Notes: generated from the sequence alone by a model not told the origin. DNA of 47,547 bases from Candidatus Kapaibacterium sp. (GCA_025455065.1 JALONG010000037.1:1-47547), one strand, 5' to 3'; positions 7,102-15,084 are shown, counted from the stretch's first letter. Translations and numbers: made by a program.

Positions 7102-7911
7102 TTAGTTTTTTAACCTTCCTGGAACAGGGTCTTCTTGCCTGTAATTTGAGGGCGGATATGTTAGACTCGGGCTGTTATTTGTTACCGGAATTTTTTTTCT
7201 CGTTCGCAAAGTCTGCATTATTGGTCGAATAGCCAGTAGCTTTTCACCATCATCATACCAAGTGAATGCTATTATTTCACCCTGGGCAAATTTTTCTGGT
7301 GATGTATTAGAAGTACCGCCCTCAGCAGTTCCATATACAGAACTCTCACCCATATTTGTAGTAAATTTTATTTTGTTAACCCAATCTATGGTAGTGCAAA
7401 AGATACTAGTCAAAGATTCTCCTTCTCGCAAATTGAGGTCTGATTTGACGGTAGACCCCACTCCGAATAAAGAGGAAAACTTCTCACCATTATCATTGAC
7501 ATACCATAATCTTAGACCAGCAATATGATGAGGTCCATCAAAGAAAAGTATCTTTGGAACATACTCGTAAATCGTTATTTTTTCTACTCTTGCGCCAAAT
7601 TTGAATGATTCATCTGGATACTCTTCCTTAACATTTGAGGGTATTTTGCCAATGTACTCAGAATGAGTTGTATCCCAGTATTGTTCATACTCAACAGCCG
7701 GAACACTTGGATTTGTAGAAAGAGTATCTTCCTGATTTGTTGTGGAAATACTTATTGATTTATTGGAAATAGTGGTATCACTATAACTTACGGTTGCATT
7801 ACGAGAACCTTTACTTTTTAGTAATAAAGCCAACCCTTCACCTATCGGGGAATAAGCGAGGACTGTGACAAAAATCAAGATAATGGCAAGCGCTATAAGT
7901 TTCTTATTCAT
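7102..7911 (-). CDS. Membrane-anchored protein of unknown function (cassette 2, second gene)
   Basis: This protein has 269 residues. Residues 4-30 are one hydrophobic segment (KKLIALAIILIFVTVLAYSP), an uncleaved anchor or a signal peptide. Residues 38-70 are Ser/Thr-rich linker. The rest is a probable beta-rich extracytoplasmic domain, with KILFFDGPHHIAGLRLWYVNDNGE and an IAFTWYDDGEKLLAIRPI segment near the end. Pro and Arg enrichment marks the last 25 residues. No family is recognised. It follows the DUF6941-like gene by 52 bp on the same strand inside one cassette, with no attC between them, so the two were mobilised together and are probably co-transcribed. Confidence 0.62.
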   Translation of the reverse strand: MNKKLIALAIILIFVTVLAYSPIGEGLALLLKSKGSRNATVSYSDTTISNKSISISTTNQEDTLSTNPSVPAVEYEQYWDTTHSEYIGKIPSNVKEEYPDESFKFGARVEKITIYEYVPKILFFDGPHHIAGLRLWYVNDNGEKFSSLFGVGSTVKSDLNLREGESLTSIFCTTIDWVNKIKFTTNMGESSVYGTAEGGTSNTSPEKFAQGEIIAFTWYDDGEKLLAIRPIMQTLRTRKKIPVTNNSPSLTYPPSNYRQEDPVPGRLKN

Positions 7912-7963
7912 AACTGCACCATATATTTAGATTGATTGCAAAAAGCACATTATCAATTACTTT

Positions 7964-8365
7964 TTAGTTTTCAACAGGTTTAGTGACAAACAGTGGGAGA
8001 TTTCGCATCTCTTGACCTTTGACAGTTAAGATAACCGAATAACGACCATAACTTTTGAGGGAAACATTAAGCAAAAAAGCAGGGATATTGAAGGCATTAC
8101 TTTCGCTACCAGGCGGAACTTGATAGTTTGCAATCATTTCAGCTGGCTCTTGTAGAGTAGAATTACCTTCAGGATCTAAAATATTGATACCAATCGACAT
8201 AGAGTTCCCGTCTGATGGGCGAATTCTAATACGAGCAACAACACAAATACTTGGCAAAGTAATTGGTAGTTGCGGAATTTGGTAATGGTCAAAAGGATTG
8301 ATAATTATCATTTTTCCATTTACGTCTTGAACGTAATCACAGGGAGAGAACATTTCTATATCCAT
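7964..8365 (-). CDS. DUF6941-like protein (cassette 2, first gene)
   Basis: This protein has 133 residues. The opening MDIEMFSPCDYVQDVNGKMIII followed by NPFDHYQIPQLP, then VVARIRIRP and INILDPEGN, matches by eye the family annotated DUF6941: a small beta-sandwich-like protein with a conserved CDYxQ...GKxxIIG.FD start. No function is established for that family. There is no signal peptide, so it is cytosolic. It lies directly after attC7 and upstream of the membrane-anchored gene at 7102-7911. The family name is from memory and was not searched. Confidence 0.68.
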   Translation of the reverse strand: MDIEMFSPCDYVQDVNGKMIIINPFDHYQIPQLPITLPSICVVARIRIRPSDGNSMSIGINILDPEGNSTLQEPAEMIANYQVPPGSESNAFNIPAFLLNVSLKSYGRYSVILTVKGQEMRNLPLFVTKPVEN

Positions 8366-8423
8366 TTGTACATTAAAAGTTAAGTGATAAAATAAGAAAT
8401 TATTGAGATCATAAACTTGGATT

Positions 8424-8573
8424 GCCTAACCCGCTGAACTCTTAGCTCCGGCGCTGTCGGAGAAAGGAGTAGAATGGTCAATGATGGTAGAAAGCCCGTA
8501 GATACCGCAACTGGTCAGACGCAAGCCAAGACTCCGACAGTCGCCGGAAGCGACCAGTTCGGCGACGTGAGAG
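8424..8573 (-). repeat. attC site 7 (intact cut-site core, intI-proximal)
   Basis: The left heptamer gcctaac (8424-8430) gives GTTAGGC on the cassette strand, fully fitting GTTRRRY. The right heptamer is gtgagag, weaker. The inner stem pairs ctgtcggag (8454-8462) with ctccgacag (8532-8540). It begins only 4 bp after the stop of the gene at 8578-9696 and is the first attC after the integrase. Confidence 0.87.
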
Positions 8574-8577
8574 TGAA

Positions 8578-9696
8578 TTATATTTTTTCAATACTAATTA
8601 GAGAGTACTCTATTTTTTCACGCTCAGTTACTCTATCGACAGAAATTTTTTCCTCACAAATAAACTTATATTTCTGAGTTTCTAAAGTAATACCATCTAG
8701 TATCCTACTGCTTGCTGCAATACCGCTATACTCTTTATTTTCAGGTTCATGTAATATTCTCCAATTACCTTTTGTTACGTCTGCCTGTTTAACGGAGCCA
8801 GAGAATTCTTTCATCTCTTTACTTAAATCGTCTTGTATTTTTAGTATCGCAAGCACTTTCTCTGCAAAAATATGATTGATTTCGCCCTGATGAATTTTAT
8901 CCGAACTCAAAGAATACCATTGATATTTAAGTCTAATTTTGTCATCAATCACTTTGCCGATTATTTTCCTGTAAGCGCTAATTGAATGACCCTTTATAGT
9001 TTTTAATGTTGCAATGTAATTTTCTGAGTTATCAAAATTTTGAGTAACCTCTTCAATCTTGGCTAGTGCTGTTTCAATGACTGCGGTACCAAAAATATCT
9101 TGTGTAGCATTGCTTTCAAGATGAATATTTAATGAGCCAGGAGAGGTTGCAAAAACACGTAAATTATAGTTGTGGGTAAAATCAAATTCTTTTTTATTTT
9201 CAGCTAGTAACATTTTCTTAAATATATGCTTAACCCAATTCTGGAATAACTTGACGAAATCACTTAGAATATAAGCATCAATACTATGCTCATTGCTTGA
9301 ATCAGATAATGAAAGATGAACAATGGGTTTATTCCTTTCTTTTGCCTCGGCAATTATTTCCTCGTTTTCGTTAGTTTGTTCCAAAAAGAAGCCCTGCTCA
9401 GGAAGATACTCCTCTGGAACTATTTCAAAGTCCGCAAATTGAACGACAATAAAACTATTTGTATATTCATTGGTTGTAAACCACACATTTGCTTCGGGTA
9501 GCTCAAATAAACTTCTTAAATCTATCTTCCCAGCTTCAAAATCAAATAGTCTATTCTTTGAGATAGAAACCACTAAATATTTTGAATCATCAACTAATAG
9601 ACATAAATATAGAGTACCAACTTTATCTTGCGCAAGAAAAAGCTGAGGAGTATCATAATAAATCAATGTTCTTGTAATTTTCAATTCAAATCGCAT
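8578..9696 (-). CDS. Unknown protein, possibly DUF6575-like (cassette 1, second gene)
   Basis: This protein has 372 residues. It starts MRFELKITRTLIYYDTPQLFLAQD and continues with GTLYLCLLVDDSKYLVVSIS, a pattern like proteins annotated DUF6575, though this comparison is from memory and uncertain. The N-terminal 120 residues look beta-rich; the middle contains an acidic segment, then HSIDAYILSDFVKLFQNWVKHIF; the C-terminal third is charged and mixed. There is no signal peptide or membrane segment. Its start is 3 bp after the stop of the gene at 9700-10068, so the two form a tightly coupled pair in one cassette. Pairing and array position would suit a defence or toxin-immunity module, but nothing in the sequence proves that. 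Confidence 0.68.
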   Translation of the reverse strand: MRFELKITRTLIYYDTPQLFLAQDKVGTLYLCLLVDDSKYLVVSISKNRLFDFEAGKIDLRSLFELPEANVWFTTNEYTNSFIVVQFADFEIVPEEYLPEQGFFLEQTNENEEIIAEAKERNKPIVHLSLSDSSNEHSIDAYILSDFVKLFQNWVKHIFKKMLLAENKKEFDFTHNYNLRVFATSPGSLNIHLESNATQDIFGTAVIETALAKIEEVTQNFDNSENYIATLKTIKGHSISAYRKIIGKVIDDKIRLKYQWYSLSSDKIHQGEINHIFAEKVLAILKIQDDLSKEMKEFSGSVKQADVTKGNWRILHEPENKEYSGIAASSRILDGITLETQKYKFICEEKISVDRVTEREKIEYSLISIEKI

Positions 9697-9699
9697 AAT

Positions 9700-10068
9700 T
9701 TATCCAACGATTGGACAAGTGGAAAAATCAAAGTTTTGACTTTTCCACCAAGAAAAATGATTTGGCTTACCAGTTTGTAAAATTAATCCATTTTCTTCAA
9801 TAAGGTGAATTTTTACGATTTTTTTTCCTTTTAGACTGGGTAACAATAGTAATTTTTTAGCAGATTCAAGCGTGTCCATGATTGAGAGGGAACGTGCTTG
9901 ACATTCTGACACAGAAAAAACTTTGGTAGGTGATAAGGCTCTATGTGATAAGAAGTCTTTATCACTAACAGGATAGTTACAGAGTCTATAAAACACTTCA
10001 TTATTGGCAGTTTTCGCCTGCGAAGGAGGGCAGTTCAACGGCAACTCTTCAGACCAATCAAATTTCAT
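9700..10068 (-). CDS. Unknown small protein (cassette 1, first gene)
   Basis: This protein has 122 residues, cytosolic by composition. Visible features are CPPSQAKTANNEVFYRLCNYP near the start, DFLSHRALSP in the middle (a pattern seen in small hypothetical proteins from phage and integron cassettes), and a C-terminal strand KIVKIHLIEENGLILQT followed by HFSWW. No family is recognised. It is the first gene of the array and lies closest to the integrase, the position expected to be best expressed from an integron promoter. It is coupled to the 372-residue gene that follows 3 bp later. Confidence 0.65.
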   Translation of the reverse strand: MKFDWSEELPLNCPPSQAKTANNEVFYRLCNYPVSDKDFLSHRALSPTKVFSVSECQARSLSIMDTLESAKKLLLLPSLKGKKIVKIHLIEENGLILQTGKPNHFSWWKSQNFDFSTCPIVG

Positions 10069-10143
10069 AATTTATTGATTTGAAAATACAAAAAGAATAT
10101 TTATTTGTTGGCGACAAAATTAGCTTGGTTGAGGTAGGCATTA

Positions 10144-10230
10144 AAGCACCCCACCGAACTCCTTTGTTTCGTTTTCTTGAGTAAATATTGTGTAAGGCAG
10201 TCCCCAAGATTAACCAGCCGAACTCTAAAT
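10144..10230 (-). other. Candidate attI region with two attC-half-like boxes
   Basis: Between the first cassette gene and intI there are two same-orientation copies of an attC arm: ccaccgaactcc (10151-10162) and cagccgaactct (10215-10226). The second is preceded by gattaac (10208-10214), which on the cassette strand reads GTTAATC, close to GTTRRRY. No matching right half is present, so this is not a full attC. Its place about 100 bp ahead of the intI start fits attI. The rest of 10069-10322 is AT-rich leader without a gene. Confidence 0.5.
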
Positions 10231-10322
10231 TTATGAATTATCGTTGGTAAAATAAGCCCAAATCGGTAATTTATCCAAACATTTTTGTTGGTTTTTTCAC
10301 GCTATTTTTTTGTGGGATTTTC

Positions 10323-11339
10323 ATGGGCTATTCCGTAGCTACTTCGCCGTTTTTGACCACCTTTCGGAACAAAATTCGGCTTCAGCAAAAAAGCCTTCGC
10401 ACCGAAGAAGCATACATCTCGTGGGCGCTGCGCTTCATCAAATTTCACCAGATGAAGCACCCCGCCGACCTTGGCGCGAAGCACGTCGAAGAGTTTCTTG
10501 CCTACATTGCTTCCGAGCGCAATGTTGCGGCATCAACGCAAAATCAAGCGCTTGCCGCGCTGACGTTTCTTTACAAAACCGTTCTCGAACGCTCCGATTT
10601 TTCCCCCAATGTTCAGTATGTCAAACGGCAAGAAAACCTCCGCGATTCCTTCACTAATGACGAAGCCATGCGGGTTTTGGCGCTGCTCAAAGGCGATGTT
10701 TTGTTGGTTGCCAAGCTCATGTATGGTTCAGGATTGCGCCTCTTGGAAGCACTACGCTTGCGCGTGAAAGATATAGATTTCGAGCGCTTGCAAGTGCTGG
10801 TTTTTGATGGTAAAGGCGGGAAAAATCGCCGCACGATGCTTCCCCAAAGTCTGGTTCAGCCACTCAAAGACCATTTGCTTTTCGTCAAAGCGCAGCACGA
10901 CCTCGACCTTGCGGGCGGCTTTGGAATTACGTTTATGCCCAATGCGATGGGCGAAAATTATCGCGGTGACGAATGGAAATGGCAATACGTTTTTCCCTCG
11001 AAATCTCTCTCCAAAGACCCACGCACGGGGCGCACCGGTAGGCATCATATCCATGAAAACCACGTCCAACGCTGTATTCGTGAGGCTGTTCAAAAAGCCG
11101 GCATCACGCGCAAAGCAAGTTCGCACACCTTCCGCCACACCTTTGCAACCTCGCTCATTGAACGCGGTTACGACATCAAAAAAGTTGCCGAAGTGATGGG
11201 ACATTCCACCACCGAAATCACCGAGCGCTACATCCATGTCCGCCAAGACAGCGCCGTGCAGATGGTCAGCCCGCTTGATACTTTGGCGTTTCAGGAACAA
11301 TCCGCAGAATCAGCTATACCAACAATAACCGAAATCTAA
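10323..11339 (+). CDS. intI: Integron integrase (tyrosine recombinase)
   Basis: This protein has 338 residues, normal for IntI. A SAM-like N-terminal domain (residues 8-95, with RTEEAYISWALRFIKFH) is followed by the catalytic domain. Catalytic residues are all present: R139 in GSGLR, K164/K167 in DGKGGKNR, H268 and R271 in HTFRH, H294 in GHS and nucleophile Y303 in ERYIHV. The IntI-only insert lies at about residues 200-222 (FMPNAMGENYRGDEWKWQYVF), and the DPRTGRTGRHHIHE stretch that follows is also typical. It binds folded single-stranded attC and recombines it with attI or another attC. It is transcribed away from the cassettes. No LexA-like box was seen in its leader. Confidence 0.96.
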   Translation: MGYSVATSPFLTTFRNKIRLQQKSLRTEEAYISWALRFIKFHQMKHPADLGAKHVEEFLAYIASERNVAASTQNQALAALTFLYKTVLERSDFSPNVQYVKRQENLRDSFTNDEAMRVLALLKGDVLLVAKLMYGSGLRLLEALRLRVKDIDFERLQVLVFDGKGGKNRRTMLPQSLVQPLKDHLLFVKAQHDLDLAGGFGITFMPNAMGENYRGDEWKWQYVFPSKSLSKDPRTGRTGRHHIHENHVQRCIREAVQKAGITRKASSHTFRHTFATSLIERGYDIKKVAEVMGHSTTEITERYIHVRQDSAVQMVSPLDTLAFQEQSAESAIPTITEI

Positions 11340-11363
11340 AACGTCAGGTCTTACAAAAAATAT

Positions 11364-11434
11364 CCACAAATCACACAAATCGGCACGAAGACAGGGCAAT
11401 CTTGGTACTTCGTGTACATTCGTGCGATTCGTGG
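11364..11434. repeat. Intergenic palindrome A (27-bp imperfect arms)
   Basis: The arm 11364-11390 (ccacaaatcacac...) and arm 11408-11434 (...gcgattcgtgg) are inverted copies differing at about six places. Several mismatches become G-U pairs in minus-strand RNA. It lies between intI and the rhodanese gene and may end intI transcription or be a dispersed repeat; the palindrome at 43791-43894 uses the same words. Confidence 0.6.
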
Positions 11435-11473
11435 AAACTATTTCTCCACAATTCTATCGGATACACCCAAACA

Positions 11474-12001
11474 ATGAAACCACTGCTTATCATCGCGTGT
11501 CTCTGTGCCGCGTCTTTCCTTGTGTTGCTGTTTGTTCCACAGTCGGCACTGCAAAATACCGCCTTACGCCTTGTCGAAAGGCTTGTTGCGCTTTCTGCTC
11601 CTGTTGATGAAATTCTCCCCGAAATGCTGCAACAGCGCATGGAATCTGGTCGGGAGAATATCCTGATATTCGACACCCGCGCCGCCGAAGAGTTTCACCA
11701 AAGCCACTTGAAAGGCGCTCTGCACTGTCCGCCGGACATCACTCCCGAAGAGTTTACGCGCCGTTTTGGAAGCACTCTTCGCGGAAAAGAAGCCGTGTGG
11801 TACTGTTCAGTCGGGAAACGCAGCAGTGATGCGCTTTTGCGCTTGCAGAATGTCTGCGCACAGGCAGGAATACAGCACTCCTACAATCTTCGAGGAGGAA
11901 TTTTTCGCTGGCACAATGAAGGTCGTCCAATCGTGGACGAAAGCGGCTCTGCATCAAGTGTTCATCCTTTTAGCGCAACGTGGGGATTACTTGTTCGCTG
12001 A
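11474..12001 (+). CDS. Membrane-anchored rhodanese-domain protein
   Basis: This protein has 175 residues. The ATG at 11474 starts a hydrophobic segment (residues 4-20, LLIIACLCAASFLVLLFVP), a signal anchor. The rhodanese fold spans about 45-160: ENILIFDTRAAEEFHQSHLKGALH is the usual strand-helix with DTR, and the active loop CSVGKRS carries Cys111 with the CxxGxRS pattern, followed by YNLRGGIFRWHNEGRP. All key residues are intact. Family members transfer sulfane sulfur. The single-domain, membrane-tethered form suggests a periplasmic-side or membrane sulfur carrier; the acceptor is unknown. Upstream in-frame starts fall in the palindrome and are rejected. Confidence 0.85.
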   Translation: MKPLLIIACLCAASFLVLLFVPQSALQNTALRLVERLVALSAPVDEILPEMLQQRMESGRENILIFDTRAAEEFHQSHLKGALHCPPDITPEEFTRRFGSTLRGKEAVWYCSVGKRSSDALLRLQNVCAQAGIQHSYNLRGGIFRWHNEGRPIVDESGSASSVHPFSATWGLLVR

Positions 12002-12221
12002 AAGGAATCACAACCGTTTCCCCCAAGCACATCAGGATTTGTGCTGCATTAAGGACGATTTGAGCATGATACTGATTTGCGATAATAATCTGAACATTTT
12101 TTGTACTGCGCAGACAAGAGTGTTTGAGAGATGGCTTGAAATCTGGTTTTTTGTGGAATTGATTATTCCTCGTTTGAAAATTTCCTCTTTGACAGTTTGC
12201 AAACAGCACTTCAACGCAGCT

Positions 12222-13277
12222 ATGCACTCCACAATCAACGTTCACCTCACTATATTTCTTGCCATGATACAATTTTTGGGGATATGCTTTGCAATGTCTC
12301 TGCCGGTGCTGCTTTTGCCTGAACAAATATTGTGTCAATCGCCACAGCGCAGCACGAATACGTTCAAAACGGCATACAACAACGCTTTGTCGGCAAAAAA
12401 TCTTCGAGCAATGAAAACGGCTCTGGACAGCATCATTGCTTACGATGGTGATGATGCGGATGCGAGACGGCAGCGTTTGGTGTTGTCTTGGGAACTTGGC
12501 GAATGGACGCATTTGGACGAGGATTATACTGCGCTCATTATGCGGGATTCGAGTAATGGTGAGGCTTGGGAGCGAAGAGGCGTTGTTCGGTGGTATGGGG
12601 GCAAGGTGCAAAGCGCCTGTGAGGATATGCGCCATGCAAGCAGGTATTCTCAGCGCTTTCAGCATTTCACCCAAACACTTTGCGACAGCGTATTTTCGAC
12701 AAGTGCAGTGATTCGTACGACGAGCCGTACAGCGAGCCGTATAACAATGAGCGCATTGGATTCAGCCATTTTGCAAGAAATCAATCTCATGCGCTCCAAC
12801 CCGAAAAACTATATCCCAATCGCCGAAGAAGAATTTATCCACAATGCCCCGATTCTTGCGCCCCGCGAAGGAATGATGGTGCTGCGTGAACTCGTGCAGA
12901 CGCTCATCAATTCGCCTAATCTTACGCCCTTACAAACCGCATTACCACTGCGTTTAGCGGCATTTGACCATGCGGAAGATTTAGCCGCACACACACAATA
13001 CGGGCATCGCGGCACAGACGGTTCGCTCCCGCACACGCGGCTTGAACGCTATACGTTTTATCGGAAAATGTTGGGGGAAAATATCGGGTATGGGATTAAA
13101 TCAGCACGAACACTTGTTGTGGGGCTGTTGCTGGATGATGGCGTACAGGGGCGTGGTCATCGGGGTAATCTGTTGAATCCGCGTAACCGCAGCATCGGCA
13201 TTGCAACGGCTGAACACCCCATGTATCCTTGTGTTTGTGTGCAGATGTTTGAAGAAGCCTTATATCCGCATCCGTGA
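12222..13277 (+). CDS. Secreted CAP/SCP-domain protein
   Basis: This protein has 351 residues. The frame is open much further upstream, overlapping the rhodanese gene, but the ATG at 12222 begins a plausible signal region (hydrophobic around residues 8-35) and is chosen. Residues 50-170 are helical with a TPR-like flavour (ALDSIIAYDGDDADARRQRL, then EAWERRGVVRWYGGKVQSA). Residues 180-350 are a CAP domain: LQEINLMRSNPKNY, HAEDLAAHTQYGHRGTDG, MLGENIGYG and GHRGNLLNP are its standard blocks, with the cavity His and Glu residues present. Bacterial CAP proteins are extracytoplasmic and mostly of unknown function. It converges on the MlaE-like gene with a 24-bp gap. Confidence 0.85.
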   Translation: MHSTINVHLTIFLAMIQFLGICFAMSLPVLLLPEQILCQSPQRSTNTFKTAYNNALSAKNLRAMKTALDSIIAYDGDDADARRQRLVLSWELGEWTHLDEDYTALIMRDSSNGEAWERRGVVRWYGGKVQSACEDMRHASRYSQRFQHFTQTLCDSVFSTSAVIRTTSRTASRITMSALDSAILQEINLMRSNPKNYIPIAEEEFIHNAPILAPREGMMVLRELVQTLINSPNLTPLQTALPLRLAAFDHAEDLAAHTQYGHRGTDGSLPHTRLERYTFYRKMLGENIGYGIKSARTLVVGLLLDDGVQGRGHRGNLLNPRNRSIGIATAEHPMYPCVCVQMFEEALYPHP

Positions 13278-13301
13278 TTGCCGCCTCAATGACAAACTCA
13301 A

Positions 13302-14093
13302 TTACAAAATTCCCCCAAAAATCGCATCCAAGAGCAGTATTGAAGCCGCCGACAGCGTAAAGGAGCGCACCGTGCTTTTCCCAACGCCTTCCGCGCCACC
13401 CTCGGTCATGTACCCGACGTGGCAACCGATGAGCGCCGTAACACCGCCGAAGATTGCCGATTTCATCAGCCCTATGGCGATTTCACCAATGCTAAAAAAG
13501 CGCTGAATCGAATCAAAAAACATCTGTACGGAAAAATCAAACTTCAAACTTGTCAGCAAATATGCGCCTGCTATGGCGACGATGTTCGAGAACACCGCTA
13601 AAACAGGCATCATTGTCAGCGCCGCAATAACACGCGGCATGGAAAGATAGCGGTTTTTGTCAATCGCCATCATTTCCAGTGCGTCAATCTGTTCCGAAAC
13701 CTGCATTGTGCCAAGTTGTGCGGTCATTGCACCACCTACGCGCCCTGCAATAACGAGCGCCGTCAAAACAGGTGTAAGTTCCGTAAACACGACCGTTGCA
13801 ATCGAACCGCCGATAAAGGGGCGAGCTATGCCGATAAGGTTAAATTTTGCAAACAAATTTGTTGCCTGTAAAGCAGCAATAGCGCCCGTGAACGCGCCAA
13901 TCAAGACCACAAGCGGCAGCGAGTCCGCACCGACAATAGACATCTGTTCCAAAACCAATTTGCGGTCTTTGAAAACTCTCGGCGTATAGCGCACAATCGC
14001 GCCCAAAAGCATCACCAAACGCCCTATCTCGCTCACAAAACCAAGCACACCGCGCCCGATGCCCTCCAGCAAACTTTCCAGCAATCGCACCAT
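13302..14093 (-). CDS. mlaE: MlaE-family ABC transporter permease
   Basis: This protein has 263 residues, typical of MlaE/YrbE. It is an inner-membrane permease of the lipid-trafficking ABC system that moves phospholipids between membranes. Family blocks are clear: ADSLPLVVLIGAFTGAIAALQ, then FTELTPVLTALVIAGRVGGAMTAQLGTM with the QIDALEMMAI that follows, and five to six membrane segments. The ATG at 14093-14091 shares a base with the TAA of the methyltransferase upstream (TAATG), so the two are translationally coupled; the longer upstream frame is rejected. Partner genes for the ATPase (MlaF) and the MCE protein (MlaD) are not next to it and must lie elsewhere. Confidence 0.92.
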   Translation of the reverse strand: MVRLLESLLEGIGRGVLGFVSEIGRLVMLLGAIVRYTPRVFKDRKLVLEQMSIVGADSLPLVVLIGAFTGAIAALQATNLFAKFNLIGIARPFIGGSIATVVFTELTPVLTALVIAGRVGGAMTAQLGTMQVSEQIDALEMMAIDKNRYLSMPRVIAALTMMPVLAVFSNIVAIAGAYLLTSLKFDFSVQMFFDSIQRFFSIGEIAIGLMKSAIFGGVTALIGCHVGYMTEGGAEGVGKSTVRSFTLSAASILLLDAIFGGIL

Positions 14094-15046
14094 TACTGCA
14101 CCTTTCTGAGCCAGAGCGAACCGGCAAATGATGTTTTGGGGTTGTAGGCGGGAATGATTTGTCGAATGAGGTTTGGTGCGGTGTGGTGAAGATAACTTCC
14201 GCACAAAAGAATTTCAAATGCCGGATTAAACGCCAAAAACGCCTGTACAAGCGGCGATTCGTTCCAAAACTGATGTTGGCGGAAAATCCACGTTTCCGGC
14301 TCCGGCGTTGCAAACGGAAAGAAAATATCGTGAATGTGAATAACCACGCCCTTTTGGAGTTGTGGCAAAACCTCCAGATACAAATACTGCACGTCGCTGT
14401 CCAACTTCAGCACGTGGCTTGAATCAATGAACAGCACATCGCCTTCACCGAGTTCTTGAAACGTTTTGACGGGAACATCCTGCACAAAATCCTTGATAAG
14501 ATGCACTCTTCCGGCATCGGCTAACTTCAGCAAGCCTCGACGCGGATAGGGTTCAACGCACGTAATGGTCGGCTTTTCCGCGCCTTCAGCGCCGTTTTTA
14601 GCCAGCGCTTCAAGGGCAAACAGCGTCGAAACGCCCGAACCGACTTCCATCATCCGCTTGGGTTTGATGTGCCTGAGCATGAGATAGAGCGTGTGCGCAT
14701 CCACTTCGGAATAGCCCTCGCCCAAGCCTTGCTGCGTTACGGATTGGTAATTGGGCAGCGAAGCGGTTTCCGTGCTGAAAGGCTGGAGATTGCGGAGGAA
14801 GATTTCATGCGCTTCTTGGGAGATATTCACTCCGGCAAGGCTTGATGGGGCATTCCAGCGTTTCATCGTTTTGCGCAAAATGCGCGTGTCCGGCACAGGG
14901 CTGTAAAAATGCGCCGGAAGGATGCTCAGACCGAAGATTTCACCGAAAGAAAAGAGTTTTGTCCAAAGAAAATTTTCCCATTTCATTTGCAGGGCTTTTT
15001 TGAAGCCGAGCGCTTTGAGGCGTTGGAGTTGGGTTTGAAGGCTCAT
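14093..15046 (-). CDS. Class I SAM-dependent methyltransferase
   Basis: This protein has 317 residues. The Rossmann core begins at about 130: RMMEVGSGVSTLFALEAL is motif I, CVEPYPRRGL is the acidic end of strand 2, and DVLFIDSSHVLKLDSDVQYLYLEVLPQL with VVIHIHDIFFP is the region typical of the Methyltransf_24-type enzymes found in surface-polysaccharide clusters. Residues 1-120 are a separate helical part. Substrate is unknown. It is coupled to mlaE by an overlapping TAATG, which hints at an envelope-related role, but that is inference. Confidence 0.82.
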   Translation of the reverse strand: MSLQTQLQRLKALGFKKALQMKWENFLWTKLFSFGEIFGLSILPAHFYSPVPDTRILRKTMKRWNAPSSLAGVNISQEAHEIFLRNLQPFSTETASLPNYQSVTQQGLGEGYSEVDAHTLYLMLRHIKPKRMMEVGSGVSTLFALEALAKNGAEGAEKPTITCVEPYPRRGLLKLADAGRVHLIKDFVQDVPVKTFQELGEGDVLFIDSSHVLKLDSDVQYLYLEVLPQLQKGVVIHIHDIFFPFATPEPETWIFRQHQFWNESPLVQAFLAFNPAFEILLCGSYLHHTAPNLIRQIIPAYNPKTSFAGSLWLRKVQ

Positions 15047-15084
15047 TGTATCTGGTTAGTTGAAGGAATGTAGCTGTTTAGCTC

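Larger units (their letters stand above)
2..11339. mobile_element. Sedentary chromosomal integron (intI plus at least eight cassettes)
   Basis: A plus-strand integron integrase at 10323-11339 faces away from an array in which every recognisable gene lies on the minus strand and is separated from the next by a near-identical element of about 150 bp. This is the standard integron geometry: intI divergent from its cassettes, attI between them, each gene followed by its attC. Homogeneous attC copies are known from large chromosomal integrons such as that of Vibrio cholerae. Cassette genes are more AT-rich than the genes beyond 10.3 kb. Cassettes 1 and 2 carry two genes each and cassette 5 carries a coupled pair; the others carry one. 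The left end lies outside the window, so total cassette number is unknown. Confidence 0.88.

Noticed and set aside
776-8573. CRISPR array
   Set aside because: Repeats are 150 bp, separated by gene-sized and unequal spacings, and no cas genes are present.
10231-10322. LexA box controlling intI
   Set aside because: No CTG(N10)CAG-type palindrome was found near the start.
10752-11300. Minus-strand frame inside intI
   Set aside because: Shadow of the integrase; all integrase motifs are on the plus strand.
11766-12221. Long N-terminal extension of the CAP protein overlapping rhodanese
   Set aside because: The overlap is in another frame of a clear rhodanese gene and lacks family sequence; the signal region starts at 12222.
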